Virus record (IMG/VR): IMGVR_UViG_3300032242_000693
Coordinates: 1 to 22,643 of that record
Direction: 5' to 3' (one strand)
Source of the DNA: a virus
Length of the DNA stretch: 22,643 bases
Shown here: positions 1 through 6,688 of the stretch, one piece after another
Numbering within the stretch: position 1 is the stretch's first letter
How the letters are laid out: every line of letters begins with the position of its first letter
Translations under genes and position numbers: made by a program
The notes under the pieces: generated by a model
Seen by the model: only the letters and a program-made list of their open reading frames with translations
The model's database searches: none
What the model was told of the DNA's origin: nothing

Positions 1-7
1 TCTTCAT
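1..7 (-). CDS. 5' end of a gene running off the window
   Basis: An ATG on the minus strand at 7-5 overlaps the TGA stop of the upstream gene (ATGA). This is the same coupling seen between many genes here, so another gene of the operon probably starts at 7 and continues beyond the left edge. Only two codons are visible and nothing can be said about its product. Confidence 0.45.
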
Positions 8-225
8 ATAATTTTTCCTAATCCTAAATAGATTAATGCTTCTAATTCTAGTTGATAGTCTTGTCCAAGTCTACGTTTCTGGTAAATGGATTCTAACACT
101 TCCTTGCCATCTCCATAGTCTAATACACCCGAACCGCGTGACTCTAATTCTTCAATTAGGTCGTCTGTGTCAAATTCTGACAAGTCAACGTCTACTTCGA
201 CTTCTGTGTAAATTGTTTTATACAT
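4..225 (-). CDS. Small acidic hypothetical protein (73 aa)
   Basis: I do not recognise this protein. It is strongly acidic in its first half, with many Asp and Glu residues (VDVDLSEFDTDDLIEELES) and an aliphatic C-terminus ending LGKII. There is no membrane segment or signal peptide. Its ATG shares one base with the TAA stop of the upstream gene (TAATG), which implies translational coupling. It is the last complete gene of the operon at this edge. Coding status rests on tight packing and amino-acid composition rather than on a known family. Confidence 0.75.
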   Translation of the reverse strand: MYKTIYTEVEVDVDLSEFDTDDLIEELESRGSGVLDYGDGKEVLESIYQKRRLGQDYQLELEALIYLGLGKII

Positions 226-479
226 TATTTGATTTCATCCGTTGTTTCTATGAAATGGCTAATAATTAGATCCAATGCTTCTACTGTACGAATGTTAAGT
301 GCTACATCACTAGGGTGTAGCCAATATCCATCCGGATTAGCATCTGTCTTTGGATTCTTCTTCCACTGCTTCAACTCTTTCTTAAGATACGCACGATAGT
401 CTTTTAAGTTAAGACTAGTGATACGATCTGCGGTCTCGCCATCGATCCATTGATAAGGTTTATGTTTCGCTTTGCTCAT
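225..479 (-). CDS. Hypothetical protein (84 aa)
   Basis: Unrecognised, basic in its N-terminal half (KELKQWKKNPK) and rich in aromatic and polar residues. An upstream in-frame ATG at 500 is possible. I prefer the ATG at 479 because GAGAGGA lies at a good Shine-Dalgarno distance before it. That start lies inside the end of the preceding 54-aa gene (20-nt overlap). The stop overlaps the next start by one base. No domain, membrane segment or catalytic motif is visible. Confidence 0.78.
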   Translation of the reverse strand: MSKAKHKPYQWIDGETADRITSLNLKDYRAYLKKELKQWKKNPKTDANPDGYWLHPSDVALNIRTVEALDLIISHFIETTDEIK

Positions 480-624
480 TCTGCTTATCCTCTCTGGCAT
501 CTTGTGCCTTGAACATTGTTTCTAAATCTCTGATACGACTTAATAACTGCTGTCCCTTGATAGCGTGATGCCACGCTTCTAAACTCAATTCTTCTAGAAT
601 TTTATTGCGAATTTCACGATCCAT
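460..624 (-). CDS. Hypothetical 54-aa protein, helical
   Basis: A short ORF that fills the gap between two other genes. The protein starts MDREIRNKILEELSLEAWHH and is rich in Glu, Arg, Leu and Gln, predicting mostly alpha-helix. The ATG directly follows the TAA stop of the upstream gene (TAAATG), with AAGGTG about 8 nt before it as ribosome binding site. Its end overlaps the next gene by 20 nt. No known family is recognised. The packing, the ribosome site and the charged-helix composition support a real gene. Confidence 0.75.
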   Translation of the reverse strand: MDREIRNKILEELSLEAWHHAIKGQQLLSRIRDLETMFKAQDAREDKQNEQSET

Positions 625-873
625 TTATACTTCACCTTTCTTTTCCATGTCGTACTGCTTGACCATTCTGTACAATGGCTCCATCCGCTTGGCAAAAACG
701 TGCGGAGCCTTTTCGGCGGCCATGTCTAGATCGTATTCGCTAGGGAAGTGTCTCAAAATACTTCTAGCTTCGTTTTTAATTTCAGCACTTAGCCCACTCC
801 TAGTGTGCATAATATCAAGTAAAAACTTCTTAGCCATCATTACGGCTCTATAACGTTCATCAGGTAGTGTCAT
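625..873 (-). CDS. BPSL0761-like small protein (82 aa)
   Basis: The protein begins MTLPDERYRAVMMAKKFLLD and contains RSILRHFPSEYDLDMAAE followed by VFAKRMEPLYRM. This matches my memory of the BPSL0761 family of small proteobacterial proteins (T-x-P-x-E-R-x-R-A-V start and an LRH-[FY]-P-S core), whose function is unknown. A TTGACA-N17-TATACT promoter lies immediately upstream and its -10 box is 6 nt from the ATG. The A of ATG is therefore the expected transcription start and the mRNA would be leaderless. No Shine-Dalgarno sequence is present. It heads the operon of the left edge. Confidence 0.82.
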   Translation of the reverse strand: MTLPDERYRAVMMAKKFLLDIMHTRSGLSAEIKNEARSILRHFPSEYDLDMAAEKAPHVFAKRMEPLYRMVKQYDMEKKGEV

Positions 874-879
874 GTTACT

Positions 880-908
880 AGTATAGCATCAGTGTTTGGA
901 TTTGTCAA
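880..908 (-). promoter_or_regulatory. Sigma70-type promoter TTGACA-N17-TATACT
   Basis: On the minus strand TTGACA (908-903) is followed 17 nt later by TATACT (885-880). The predicted start is at about 873, the first base of the next gene's ATG. The -35 box lies 3 nt beyond the stop codon of the upstream operon's last gene. Confidence 0.85.
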
Positions 909-911
909 TGT

Positions 912-1334
912 CTAACAATTTATAATTTGAAATACCTTATTGGCCAATATACGTTCTTTTGAAAACGCTTCTAGTTCCCAGGGTTGCTCAAAATACTTTT
1001 TACGATTTGGTTTACCCATCCAGTAATAAGTTTTGCCACCTATCTTGTGTTTAATTTGTCCTCGAGCATACTGCTTTACATGAACCATTTCGTGTGCTAG
1101 TGTTAGCACTAAACGTTCTACATCTAAACCAGAGTCTATAAACATTATCAAATACTCCGGACCGACGTAGGTGACTGAACCCCTACATTCGTCACTAAAT
1201 CTCATGCCTCTTTTGGTACGTACATCCAATGTCCATTTACTATTCTTTAGCTTGAGTTCGGCTTCAAAGAACTTGACCAACATCCCTACAAATTCTTTTA
1301 CTCCGCTGTTGCGTATGTTTAATTGTACGTTCAT
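912..1334 (-). CDS. HExxH zinc-metallopeptidase-like protein, SprT-like (140 aa)
   Basis: The motif LAHEMVHVKQYARGQ places HExxH at residues 81-85, preceded by a hydrophobic helix as in zinc metallopeptidases. A candidate third ligand Glu follows at 120-122 in PWELEAF. Mode and size resemble SprT-like or minigluzincin domains, but no Cys4 zinc ribbon is visible. I chose the ATG at 1334, which overlaps the upstream stop as ATGA; a longer start at 1358 lies deeper in the neighbour. Two larger proteins in this window (at 12768 and 13457) share the HE-[LIM]-[IV]-H-[VM]-[KR]-Q core. The substrate is unknown, and proteolytic activity is inferred only from the motif. Confidence 0.82.
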   Translation of the reverse strand: MNVQLNIRNSGVKEFVGMLVKFFEAELKLKNSKWTLDVRTKRGMRFSDECRGSVTYVGPEYLIMFIDSGLDVERLVLTLAHEMVHVKQYARGQIKHKIGGKTYYWMGKPNRKKYFEQPWELEAFSKERILANKVFQIINC

Positions 1335-1786
1335 TTTTGATCTTTCGTTAGTTCGCAAATTAATAGGAAATGGTTGTATGCGTTACGAGCCGCAGGGTTT
1401 AATAGTAACTTTTCAGCTTCTTCAGTCATAGCCTTAACAGCTTGTTCGCAGGCCTCTCTGGCACTGGGCCATTCTAGCATACGAGCACTCTCGCCCATTA
1501 CTTTGACTAGGTGTTCCCAGGCCTCACGTTGCTCTTCTGTCAAGGGCTGTTCTTTTGGACGCATATCAGAGGCTTTCATTAAGGCCTTGCTAATAGTGTC
1601 TTCAGCAACACGGCCTGCCGCGATCATCGGAGCATAAGCAGGGTTAATATTGTAACGAGTACTTTGTCCGCCCGGATAACATATTACTAGATGAGATCCT
1701 TTAGGAAAGGCATCCATGAGAGTCTGATCGTACTCATAAACAGGCTTATACTTGCGGCCCACTTTTTCGTAGTAGATCTTTTTCAT
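1331..1786 (-). CDS. Hypothetical protein (151 aa)
   Basis: Not assigned to a named family. The N-terminal third is beta-rich and Tyr/Gly-rich (KKIYYEKVGRKYKPVYEYD, then GSHLVICYPGGQSTRYN). It is followed by a helical, Glu/Ala/Lys-rich C-terminal half with TEEQREAWEHLVKVMGES and NPAARNAYNHFLL. It has no signal peptide or membrane segment. The start overlaps the end of the small membrane protein upstream by about 40 nt, and the stop overlaps the metallopeptidase-like gene as ATGA. Similar proteins occur, as far as I remember, in large aquatic phages, but the function is unknown. Confidence 0.85.
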   Translation of the reverse strand: MKKIYYEKVGRKYKPVYEYDQTLMDAFPKGSHLVICYPGGQSTRYNINPAYAPMIAAGRVAEDTISKALMKASDMRPKEQPLTEEQREAWEHLVKVMGESARMLEWPSAREACEQAVKAMTEEAEKLLLNPAARNAYNHFLLICELTKDQK

Positions 1787-1979
1787 TTTGCGGCTTTCTA
1801 CATTCGTTAATTACTTGTCTTGGAAAGTCTGGATGCCATCCCCCGATGAGCATCTCACAATTATATACTCTGTTGCCAGTCTCAGCAAGTCTATTGCCAA
1901 AGACAATTAAACCAAACATAGTTAATGCAAGAGCTACAACTATTAAAGAGATTGAAATTGTCTTTAACGTTTCTCTCAT
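1746..1979 (-). CDS. Small single-pass membrane protein (77 aa)
   Basis: Residues about 8-28 form one hydrophobic helix (SISLIVVALALTMFGLIVFG). A short polar domain with two Cys residues and a charged tail follow. The hydrophobic segment could be a membrane anchor or an uncleaved signal. The ATG overlaps the stop of the upstream gene (ATGA). The last 13 codons overlap the start of the next gene in another frame. No family is recognised; a role in the host envelope is only inferred from the membrane helix. Confidence 0.78.
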   Translation of the reverse strand: MRETLKTISISLIVVALALTMFGLIVFGNRLAETGNRVYNCEMLIGGWHPDFPRQVINECRKPQNEKDLLRKSGPQV

Positions 1980-2677
1980 TTAAACACTTTCAAAATCATT
2001 GTATCTGCATTAAGGCGTCCATTGAGTTGGATCTCTGTTGCCTTGATGTTCTTGATCCAAGTTTCGATACGGCGTTGAGTGTTTTGATCTTTGAATTCAC
2101 GCAACTGTACTTCTGGTTTACGCAGAGTCTTTTGTGTACTCTTTTCTGTAAAGTTACCAATCGTAGTGCCTTTTACAGTCAAGCCGTTGGAGTTAAGTGC
2201 AGTATAGACACCGATTTTACGTGTCTTAGTGTTATATACAATAGCCCCTTGAGCACCAACTAACTGTGCAGGAGGAACTGAAGTTACACCTAATTTGTCA
2301 TCACTAGCTTTGAATTTGAGTTTAGCCACTACCTTTTCAGCGGGCACCGATTTCTTAGCACGTGGCTTCTTGTTAAGTTTCGCTTCGGCCGCGATTTGAT
2401 CACATGCAGTCATGATGCTTTCATAGAAATCTATCAATTTCTTAATATTTTTCTTGCTAACGTGGCTGTAAGCTTCACGCAACTGTTCGTCAGCATCACC
2501 GCTGGCAAGCTCTAACAATTCATCTTGCCCACGCTTAAAGTAGGTTTTAATGAATCTAGCGTGTGCGGCTTTGGCACCTTTACCACGCAATAGATTAACC
2601 ATTTTAAATGCTTTTGGATCAAATGCATCTGGATCTGTAATCCAACTGTCGATAGCATAGTCAATTTCTTCGCTCAT
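1976..2677 (-). CDS. C-terminal part of a conserved phage protein split by an in-frame UAA (233 aa)
   Basis: This ORF lies in the same frame as the gene ending at 2756. The 26 codons between that UAA (2758-2756) and the ATG at 2677 are all sense and read like a normal linker (VEEVKAVKAVAPVVTIQDRL). I remember a conserved T4-like phage protein of about 390 aa that runs through both parts; this half carries the regions FDPKAFKMVNLLRGKGAKAA, GAQGAIVYNTKTRKIG and QKTLRKPEVQLREF. No ribosome binding site precedes the ATG at 2677, so translation may need stop readthrough or a weak restart. Alternatively the UAA is a mutation or a sequence error. Function unknown. Confidence 0.8.
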   Translation of the reverse strand: MSEEIDYAIDSWITDPDAFDPKAFKMVNLLRGKGAKAAHARFIKTYFKRGQDELLELASGDADEQLREAYSHVSKKNIKKLIDFYESIMTACDQIAAEAKLNKKPRAKKSVPAEKVVAKLKFKASDDKLGVTSVPPAQLVGAQGAIVYNTKTRKIGVYTALNSNGLTVKGTTIGNFTEKSTQKTLRKPEVQLREFKDQNTQRRIETWIKNIKATEIQLNGRLNADTMILKVFK

Positions 2678-2755
2678 GTCGCCGGAAGTTTCTTTTAAAC
2701 GATCTTGGATAGTAACTACTGGGGCTACGGCTTTTACCGCTTTGACTTCTTCTAC

Positions 2756-3154
2756 TTATTCGATATCGTTTTTGCCAGCTTCAATAGCTTCCTTAATACT
2801 TTTCTTTAAGTATTCTCCAAAACTGCGACCATTATTCCAATCTGGATGGCTGTCTGGCATGCCTTTGATTAGACAAGCGGCGATTGCACCCATCGTAGCA
2901 TTACTACGCCAATCTTTAGTTTTCTTGAAATCGGAAATTTCTTGTTTGGCCATGCCCGAACGACCCATCCAATCGATTACTTTTGGCTTGAGATCTTTGC
3001 CGCTAGTTTCTAAACGATACCATTTCATAGCATCGCGATATTTGTTTCCAAACTGCTCACCTGTAAGTCCTGCAACATCATCCCATTTTGGACTCATGTC
3101 GCGCCCTTTATTTTGGCGTATTGCGATACTTGCCTGTTTAAGTTTTGTTGCCAT
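2756..3154 (-). CDS. N-terminal part of the same conserved phage protein, ending at an in-frame UAA (132 aa)
   Basis: The protein has conserved-looking blocks WDDVAGLTGEQFGNKYRDAM, YRLETSGKDLKPKVIDWM and KKTKDWRSNATMGAIAACL. It ends at UAA in a Glu/Val-rich linker (GKNDIE-stop-VEEVK), after which the same frame stays open for another 259 codons. The start is well supported: an AAAGGAG ribosome site 8 nt before the ATG, and a consensus promoter (3186-3214) with about 25 nt of leader. It is the first gene of its operon. Function unknown. Confidence 0.85.
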   Translation of the reverse strand: MATKLKQASIAIRQNKGRDMSPKWDDVAGLTGEQFGNKYRDAMKWYRLETSGKDLKPKVIDWMGRSGMAKQEISDFKKTKDWRSNATMGAIAACLIKGMPDSHPDWNNGRSFGEYLKKSIKEAIEAGKNDIE

Positions 3155-3185
3155 CTAAGACTCCTTTAGTGTTCAATATGTATAT

Positions 3186-3214
3186 ATTATACAGCCTCTT
3201 TTTGGTTTTGTCAA
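3186..3214 (-). promoter_or_regulatory. Perfect consensus promoter TTGACA-N17-TATAAT
   Basis: TTGACA (3214-3209) and TATAAT (3191-3186) on the minus strand, spacer 17 nt. It begins 3 nt after the stop codon of the gene ending at 3218. The predicted start near 3179 gives a leader of about 25 nt with an AAAGGAG site. Confidence 0.9.
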
Positions 3215-3217
3215 CCG

Positions 3218-3772
3218 CTAGTTATCGTCGTCCCAAGGTATAGGAACCCATCCTAATGTGGCAAAATCGCCACGGATTTCTTCAGTAACTTGACCTTCTG
3301 GAACATATCTATTAGATATATCGCCATCATCGTGCCGAATGCCCGAACAGTACCAATCGATGTAATCCCCTCGTTGTAGCATATCTGCCACAATGCCCCC
3401 GGCATGGCGCCAACTACAAGACCAATAGTTTTCTTTGAGTATTTCTAGTGTAACTGCGGGATCATCGCCTTTGACATTACACCATTGCATATTGCATAAT
3501 GCCGCATAGATATTTTGGGCATAACTGTCGCTAGCGTTAGCTTTGGCCAATATCCAATCGGTAGAACGGAGATCGTATTCCAGATTATTACGTTGCCATT
3601 TGGGATCTACTAGATTATCTTCATCTTGTTGTTTAGCTGTTTTCCAAAACTCGAGATAAAACTCTGGGACTTCTTCTCCCTTTTCTTCTGCTCTTTTCTT
3701 AGCCCCTTCAGCTTGAAACGTGTGCCTCTCAGGGCTTGATGCTACTTTTGGGTTTTCGGAATTCTTTGACAT
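3218..3772 (-). CDS. Conserved hypothetical phage protein (184 aa)
   Basis: The N-terminal 50 residues are charged (KKRAEEKGEEVPEFYLEFWK). The rest is a Trp/Cys/Asp-rich domain with the striking stretch NYWSCSWRHAGGIVADML followed by RGDYIDWYCSGI, then VTEEIRGDFATLGWVPIPWD at the end. I remember this YWSCSWRHAGGI pattern from hypothetical proteins of large T4-like phages, but no function is attached to it. I use the ATG at 3772; a TTG six bases upstream is the only alternative. The start lies about 44 nt inside the upstream gene. It is the last gene of the operon driven from 8330-8358. Confidence 0.87.
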   Translation of the reverse strand: MSKNSENPKVASSPERHTFQAEGAKKRAEEKGEEVPEFYLEFWKTAKQQDEDNLVDPKWQRNNLEYDLRSTDWILAKANASDSYAQNIYAALCNMQWCNVKGDDPAVTLEILKENYWSCSWRHAGGIVADMLQRGDYIDWYCSGIRHDDGDISNRYVPEGQVTEEIRGDFATLGWVPIPWDDDN

Positions 3773-4160
3773 CTGCAATAGCGTTGGTTAATGTTGTTGA
3801 ATAATTTAATGCTGTTTGTTCACTCATACTAATTGTAGTTTCGAAATCAACATATCCTTTGATCCAAATAGATTTTGTGAGTTTTAGTCTACGGACTAGA
3901 GTATTATACAGTCCCTTCCAAAATAACTCAAACTCTTGTAACCAAACGTTTTTGATATCGTATTTGGACTTTAGTTCTTCACTCCAGCAGTCAGTTTTTA
4001 CTGTAGTATAGATATTAACGTTCACTCCGCTTTCGTCTGCCTCGACCCAAATATTATGTTCATGATCGGGCTGTCCGCATTCGCAAACAACTTTATAGAC
4101 TTTTGAGTCTCCCCAATCGTTCGTTTTTAGTATGCCTTCGGCTGGTATTTGTGGTTTCAT
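3729..4160 (-). CDS. Hypothetical protein with CxC...H-x-H cluster (143 aa)
   Basis: The N-terminal part contains VCECGQPDHEHNIWVEAD, with Cys-x-Cys and His-x-His close together, possibly a metal site or part of a beta-sandwich. The middle is Trp-rich (WLQEFELFWKGLYNTLVRR) and followed by a beta-like segment and a helix. No signal or membrane segment. The ATG overlaps the upstream stop as ATGA. The end overlaps the next gene by 44 nt. No family assignment is made; metal binding is inferred from residue pattern only. Confidence 0.83.
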   Translation of the reverse strand: MKPQIPAEGILKTNDWGDSKVYKVVCECGQPDHEHNIWVEADESGVNVNIYTTVKTDCWSEELKSKYDIKNVWLQEFELFWKGLYNTLVRRLKLTKSIWIKGYVDFETTISMSEQTALNYSTTLTNAIADVKEFRKPKSSIKP

Positions 4161-4378
4161 TGTAATGTAGGTATATCCAGGGGTTTAACGTCTTTTTTAT
4201 GTGTAATAAAGATAGTTTCCATTAACTGGGAAAAGTCTTCTTCACTTAGCATGGTTTTATACAGGGTCATAGCTTGAGCCATCATGACTCCTGCTACTTC
4301 CATAGGTTTGTAATCGTCGAGCATCTTGCTATTAAACTGCCAGTACTCTTGGTAAATCTCGTCTAATTTATCTGTCAT
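4157..4378 (-). CDS. Small helical hypothetical protein (73 aa)
   Basis: An all-helical, Met-rich small protein (VAGVMMAQAMTLYKTMLSEEDF, then LMETIFITHK). The LYKTxLSEEDF pattern is one I associate with small unknown proteins of large phages. There is one base between the upstream stop and this ATG, and the stop overlaps the next gene as ATGA. No catalytic residues or membrane segment are evident. Confidence 0.8.
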   Translation of the reverse strand: MTDKLDEIYQEYWQFNSKMLDDYKPMEVAGVMMAQAMTLYKTMLSEEDFSQLMETIFITHKKDVKPLDIPTLQ

Positions 4379-4379
4379 A

Positions 4380-4754
4380 TTATCCTTGCCTTATTTCTCT
4401 AGCTAGTTTTTCTCTGAGCTGATCACCGTTCATGATAGCCCAATCTGTCTTTTCACCGATACCGCCTATCTCACCGAGCAAGAATACATGTTTAGGGAAT
4501 CTAGATTTTAGAACGCCAATCACTTCTTCAGTAGTTCTTCCCTGACCTAAAAACTCGTCATCGTCTTTATCAAACCAATATTGCATGTCGCCATGTTCTT
4601 CGATCTTTACTTGATGTATAATATCATTAAGATGCTTTAATTTTTTGATATGATTTTCCATCTGCGCTATTTCTAAGCCTTCTAAAAAGAAATTGGCGAT
4701 CCTGCTGACAATTAAAACTATCAAACAAAACCAAAATAGATCTATTAGGTCCAT
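4380..4754 (-). CDS. Membrane-anchored hypothetical protein (124 aa)
   Basis: Residues about 4-24 form a hydrophobic helix (IDLFWFCLIVLIVSRIANFF). A basic helical linker with KKLKHLNDIIHQVK follows, then a soluble domain with MQYWFDKDDDEFLGQGRTTE and SRFPKHVFLLGE. The soluble part resembles a small unknown domain seen in phage hypothetical proteins. The topology, with a single N-terminal anchor and no cleavage site, suggests an inner-membrane protein. It overlaps the upstream gene by 10 nt. Confidence 0.8.
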   Translation of the reverse strand: MDLIDLFWFCLIVLIVSRIANFFLEGLEIAQMENHIKKLKHLNDIIHQVKIEEHGDMQYWFDKDDDEFLGQGRTTEEVIGVLKSRFPKHVFLLGEIGGIGEKTDWAIMNGDQLREKLAREIRQG

Positions 4755-5584
4755 AGTGACTCCCTGATTTTAATTAAACGGATCATCATAGCTTCATCTT
4801 CTTTAGTGTAGGCCGCTTCGATCTTACGAAGTAACTTGTGTGCCTTTTCGCTCATCTTTCTAAGTTCGGCAGAATCTTTACTACTACCCCAACTTAATTT
4901 CCCACCATTAGCCGCACGACTCGCTTCACAGTAAGCAGTCCAACCGCTTGCTTCATAAGGGTCTGGACGATTACGATATGTAGTAGTCCACCAGGTATAC
5001 AGCTCGATAATCTCGCGGGCGGCTAATGCTTGATTAGTTGGCTTGCCATAAAGTTCGTCGGTAGGTTCAAGCCCCATGTCTTCATTCATAACTAGATCAG
5101 ATGCCCAACGTAGATATTCTAAGCCAGCCTCTGGACAGCGCCAAGTGCGCAGTCGTAACCAACCACTGCGATACCAGGGAACATTGAATTTAGTTTTAGC
5201 TTCGTCACTCCACATACAGTGGTGCCACGCTTGTTCTACTTCAACGAAATCCACAAGCTCTTTAAAAAGACAAGGGAGAAACCGATTACCAACGTCACAC
5301 CAACTGCCAGGGCGGATATCACGAGGGTCGGCAGTAAGAGCATGACTCTTACTAATCCAACGATTGTTGATATAGTATCTGATATCATTTAATTTGTCCA
5401 TAGGATAGTTTACAAAATTTTGTACTGCATCTAATGCTTCTTCAGCTAGCCAATAACGAAAGTTGTGTCGCATTTGGGCAGTAGTATGCCACTCGTCCCA
5501 TTGTTCGCTAGTGCCCGCACCTAGCTTATTAGTACCACGAATCCAATCTGCAAATTTTGAACATGACCAATAATTACTTCTCAT
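4745..5584 (-). CDS. Conserved hypothetical phage protein, Trp-rich (279 aa)
   Basis: The largest unknown of this operon. It is unusually rich in Trp and Arg: NYWSCSKFADWIRGTNKLGA at the start, a middle with IRYYINNRWISKSHALTADP and RDIRPGSWCDVGNRFLPCLF, and later EIIELYTWWTTTYRNRPDPY. The sequence matches my memory of a highly conserved hypothetical protein in T4-like marine phages; no activity is known. AAGGAT about 7 nt before the ATG is a good ribosome site. A 45-aa gene ends one base upstream of the ATG. No membrane segment is present. Confidence 0.88.
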   Translation of the reverse strand: MRSNYWSCSKFADWIRGTNKLGAGTSEQWDEWHTTAQMRHNFRYWLAEEALDAVQNFVNYPMDKLNDIRYYINNRWISKSHALTADPRDIRPGSWCDVGNRFLPCLFKELVDFVEVEQAWHHCMWSDEAKTKFNVPWYRSGWLRLRTWRCPEAGLEYLRWASDLVMNEDMGLEPTDELYGKPTNQALAAREIIELYTWWTTTYRNRPDPYEASGWTAYCEASRAANGGKLSWGSSKDSAELRKMSEKAHKLLRKIEAAYTKEDEAMMIRLIKIRESLWT

Positions 5585-5585
5585 T

Positions 5586-5723
5586 TTAATCCTTAATTAA
5601 ATCAATTCCGTAAAAACTTTCAAATGGCGTATTATACACCGAATGATGAATTGCTTCATGTAGAGTTTCAAAAATCTTCGATCTCAGCACCTGGGCTGTA
5701 TCCCACCATCTCAACTTGTACAT
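5586..5723 (-). CDS. Small hypothetical protein (45 aa), overlapping the glycosylase gene
   Basis: A short ORF between the glycosylase and the 279-aa gene. It reads MYKLRWWDTAQVLRSKIFE, then a helical stretch and NTPFESFYGIDLIKD. AAGGA sits about 7 nt before the ATG. The stop lies one base before the next gene's start, and the ORF exactly covers the otherwise empty 5587-5667 stretch. It overlaps the 3' end of the glycosylase gene by 56 nt in another frame. The protein-like composition beyond the overlap makes it credible. Confidence 0.72.
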   Translation of the reverse strand: MYKLRWWDTAQVLRSKIFETLHEAIHHSVYNTPFESFYGIDLIKD

Positions 5724-6126
5724 CACTTAATCCTTGTAAGTATCTTTTTAATTCTTTATCTGTTGGGCTCACACTATAGTTCTTCTTAAAGAAGATTTCA
5801 TAGCTGTCGCTTCCGTATTTACCGATGCCGTAAAGTGAAGAAGCGTCATTGCCGTCCCACAACAAATAATCTCTAGACATACCTACAAGTCGTTTATATC
5901 TTACATTTACCATTCCTAAGGGTTTGATAATACTTTTAACGAATTCTTCATCTGCACGTAACAGAGCATGAGGACTTGGAAACCAGTAGAGAAACTCTGG
6001 TAAGGTCATCTTTACAGGTTTGCGACTAGTTTGATTCAGCATGATAACACCAACCATATGTTCCCAACTATTATTAATTTGTTGCTGGACCATTAGGTCA
6101 TCACGTAACGGTTCAAAGAACTTCAT
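5668..6126 (-). CDS. MBD4-like HhH-GPD DNA glycosylase (152 aa)
   Basis: The protein follows the catalytic domain of MBD4-type glycosylases: WEHMVGVIMLNQTSRKPV near residue 21, FPSPHALLRADEEFVKSIIK and LGMVNVRYKRLVGMSRDYL in the middle, then the helix-hairpin-helix LYGIGKYGSDSYEIF (99-112). The catalytic Asp would be D123 in SPTDKELKRYL, equivalent to the Asp of HPEDHKL in MBD4. Family members remove thymine or uracil from G:T and G:U mismatches. The CpG-binding domain is absent and there is no Fe-S cluster, as expected. The likely role is repair or processing of phage or host bases. The ATG overlaps the upstream stop (ATGA) behind GGAG. Confidence 0.88.
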   Translation of the reverse strand: MKFFEPLRDDLMVQQQINNSWEHMVGVIMLNQTSRKPVKMTLPEFLYWFPSPHALLRADEEFVKSIIKPLGMVNVRYKRLVGMSRDYLLWDGNDASSLYGIGKYGSDSYEIFFKKNYSVSPTDKELKRYLQGLSDVQVEMVGYSPGAEIEDF

Positions 6127-6299
6127 TCTTCAACTCCAAAATGTTTTTTCATGTAATACGCTTCATCTCTACTATCGTAGTATTCTGTGATATAATCAGC
6201 ACATCCCCGAACAATCAACTCGGCGAAATATTCGATAGATTCTTCATCTTTGTTTAAGAAACCAGCCTGTTCAGCAAGTTCTTTAATTCGTTCGTTCAT
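6123..6299 (-). CDS. Small FAELIVR-motif protein (58 aa), paralogue of the upstream gene
   Basis: Reads MNERIKELAEQAGFLNKDEE, then YFAELIVRGCADYI and a Tyr-rich end. The MNERIxxLxxQ start and the FAELIVR core are shared with the protein encoded just upstream (6303-6536), so the two are tandem paralogues of a small family I associate with phage genomes. GGAGTTGAAGA precedes the ATG. The TGA overlaps the glycosylase ATG as ATGA. Function unknown. Confidence 0.82.
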   Translation of the reverse strand: MNERIKELAEQAGFLNKDEESIEYFAELIVRGCADYITEYYDSRDEAYYMKKHFGVEE

Positions 6300-6302
6300 T
6301 CT

Positions 6303-6536
6303 TCAACTCCTGTAAAATCTTGTAAACCCATAGTTTTTCAAAACCTCTTTGGTAACATCAATCTCTGGATCAATGCCTTGTGTTTGATATGCCTTTGTTA
6401 GACGACTAAATTCAGCAACTTGGTCTAATGTATCACGCACAATCAACTCGGCGAACTTTGTAGAATTAAACCAAGGTGGGTTATACTGTCTTACTTCCCA
6501 GCATTGTTGTTCAAGTTGTTGAATTCGTTCGTTCAT
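6303..6536 (-). CDS. Small FAELIVR-motif protein (77 aa)
   Basis: Begins MNERIQQLEQQCWEVRQYN and contains KFAELIVRDTLDQVAEF, matching the 58-aa protein downstream, with an added C-terminal stretch PEIDVTKEVLKNYGFTRFY. I use the ATG at 6536, which overlaps the stop of the membrane protein upstream (ATGA). A longer in-frame start at 6587 would run through that gene. The region around its stop (GGAGTTGAAGAATGAA) is repeated exactly at the next gene junction. Function unknown. Confidence 0.82.
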   Translation of the reverse strand: MNERIQQLEQQCWEVRQYNPPWFNSTKFAELIVRDTLDQVAEFSRLTKAYQTQGIDPEIDVTKEVLKNYGFTRFYRS

Positions 6537-6688
6537 CTTGCCAATTTGATATTGATATAGACTAATGAGGCATTTACTGCCGCCCAAAGATAGTCACCGC
6601 GACCAAAGCAATCGATAGTGGCTAATGTACACCATCCGGCAATGAAGTAACTTATTTCATACTGATTTCGTTTAAACCATTCAAGCAT
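6533..6688 (-). CDS. Small membrane protein (51 aa)
   Basis: Starts MLEWFKRNQYEISYFIAGW and has two hydrophobic stretches, YFIAGWCTLATIDCF and YLWAAVNASLVYINI, separated by a short charged turn (GRGDY). This suggests a two-helix hairpin in the inner membrane. The ATG at 6688 has GAGGAG about 8 nt upstream and overlaps the end of the 156-aa gene by 8 nt. Earlier in-frame ATGs at 6712 and 6751 lack such a site. No family recognised. Confidence 0.77.
   Translation of the reverse strand: MLEWFKRNQYEISYFIAGWCTLATIDCFGRGDYLWAAVNASLVYINIKLAR

Noticed and set aside
2676-3158. A 160-codon plus-strand ORF opposite the split phage gene
   Set aside because: It is antisense to a protein with recognisable conserved blocks, has no ribosome site and a biased composition typical of a reverse-frame shadow.
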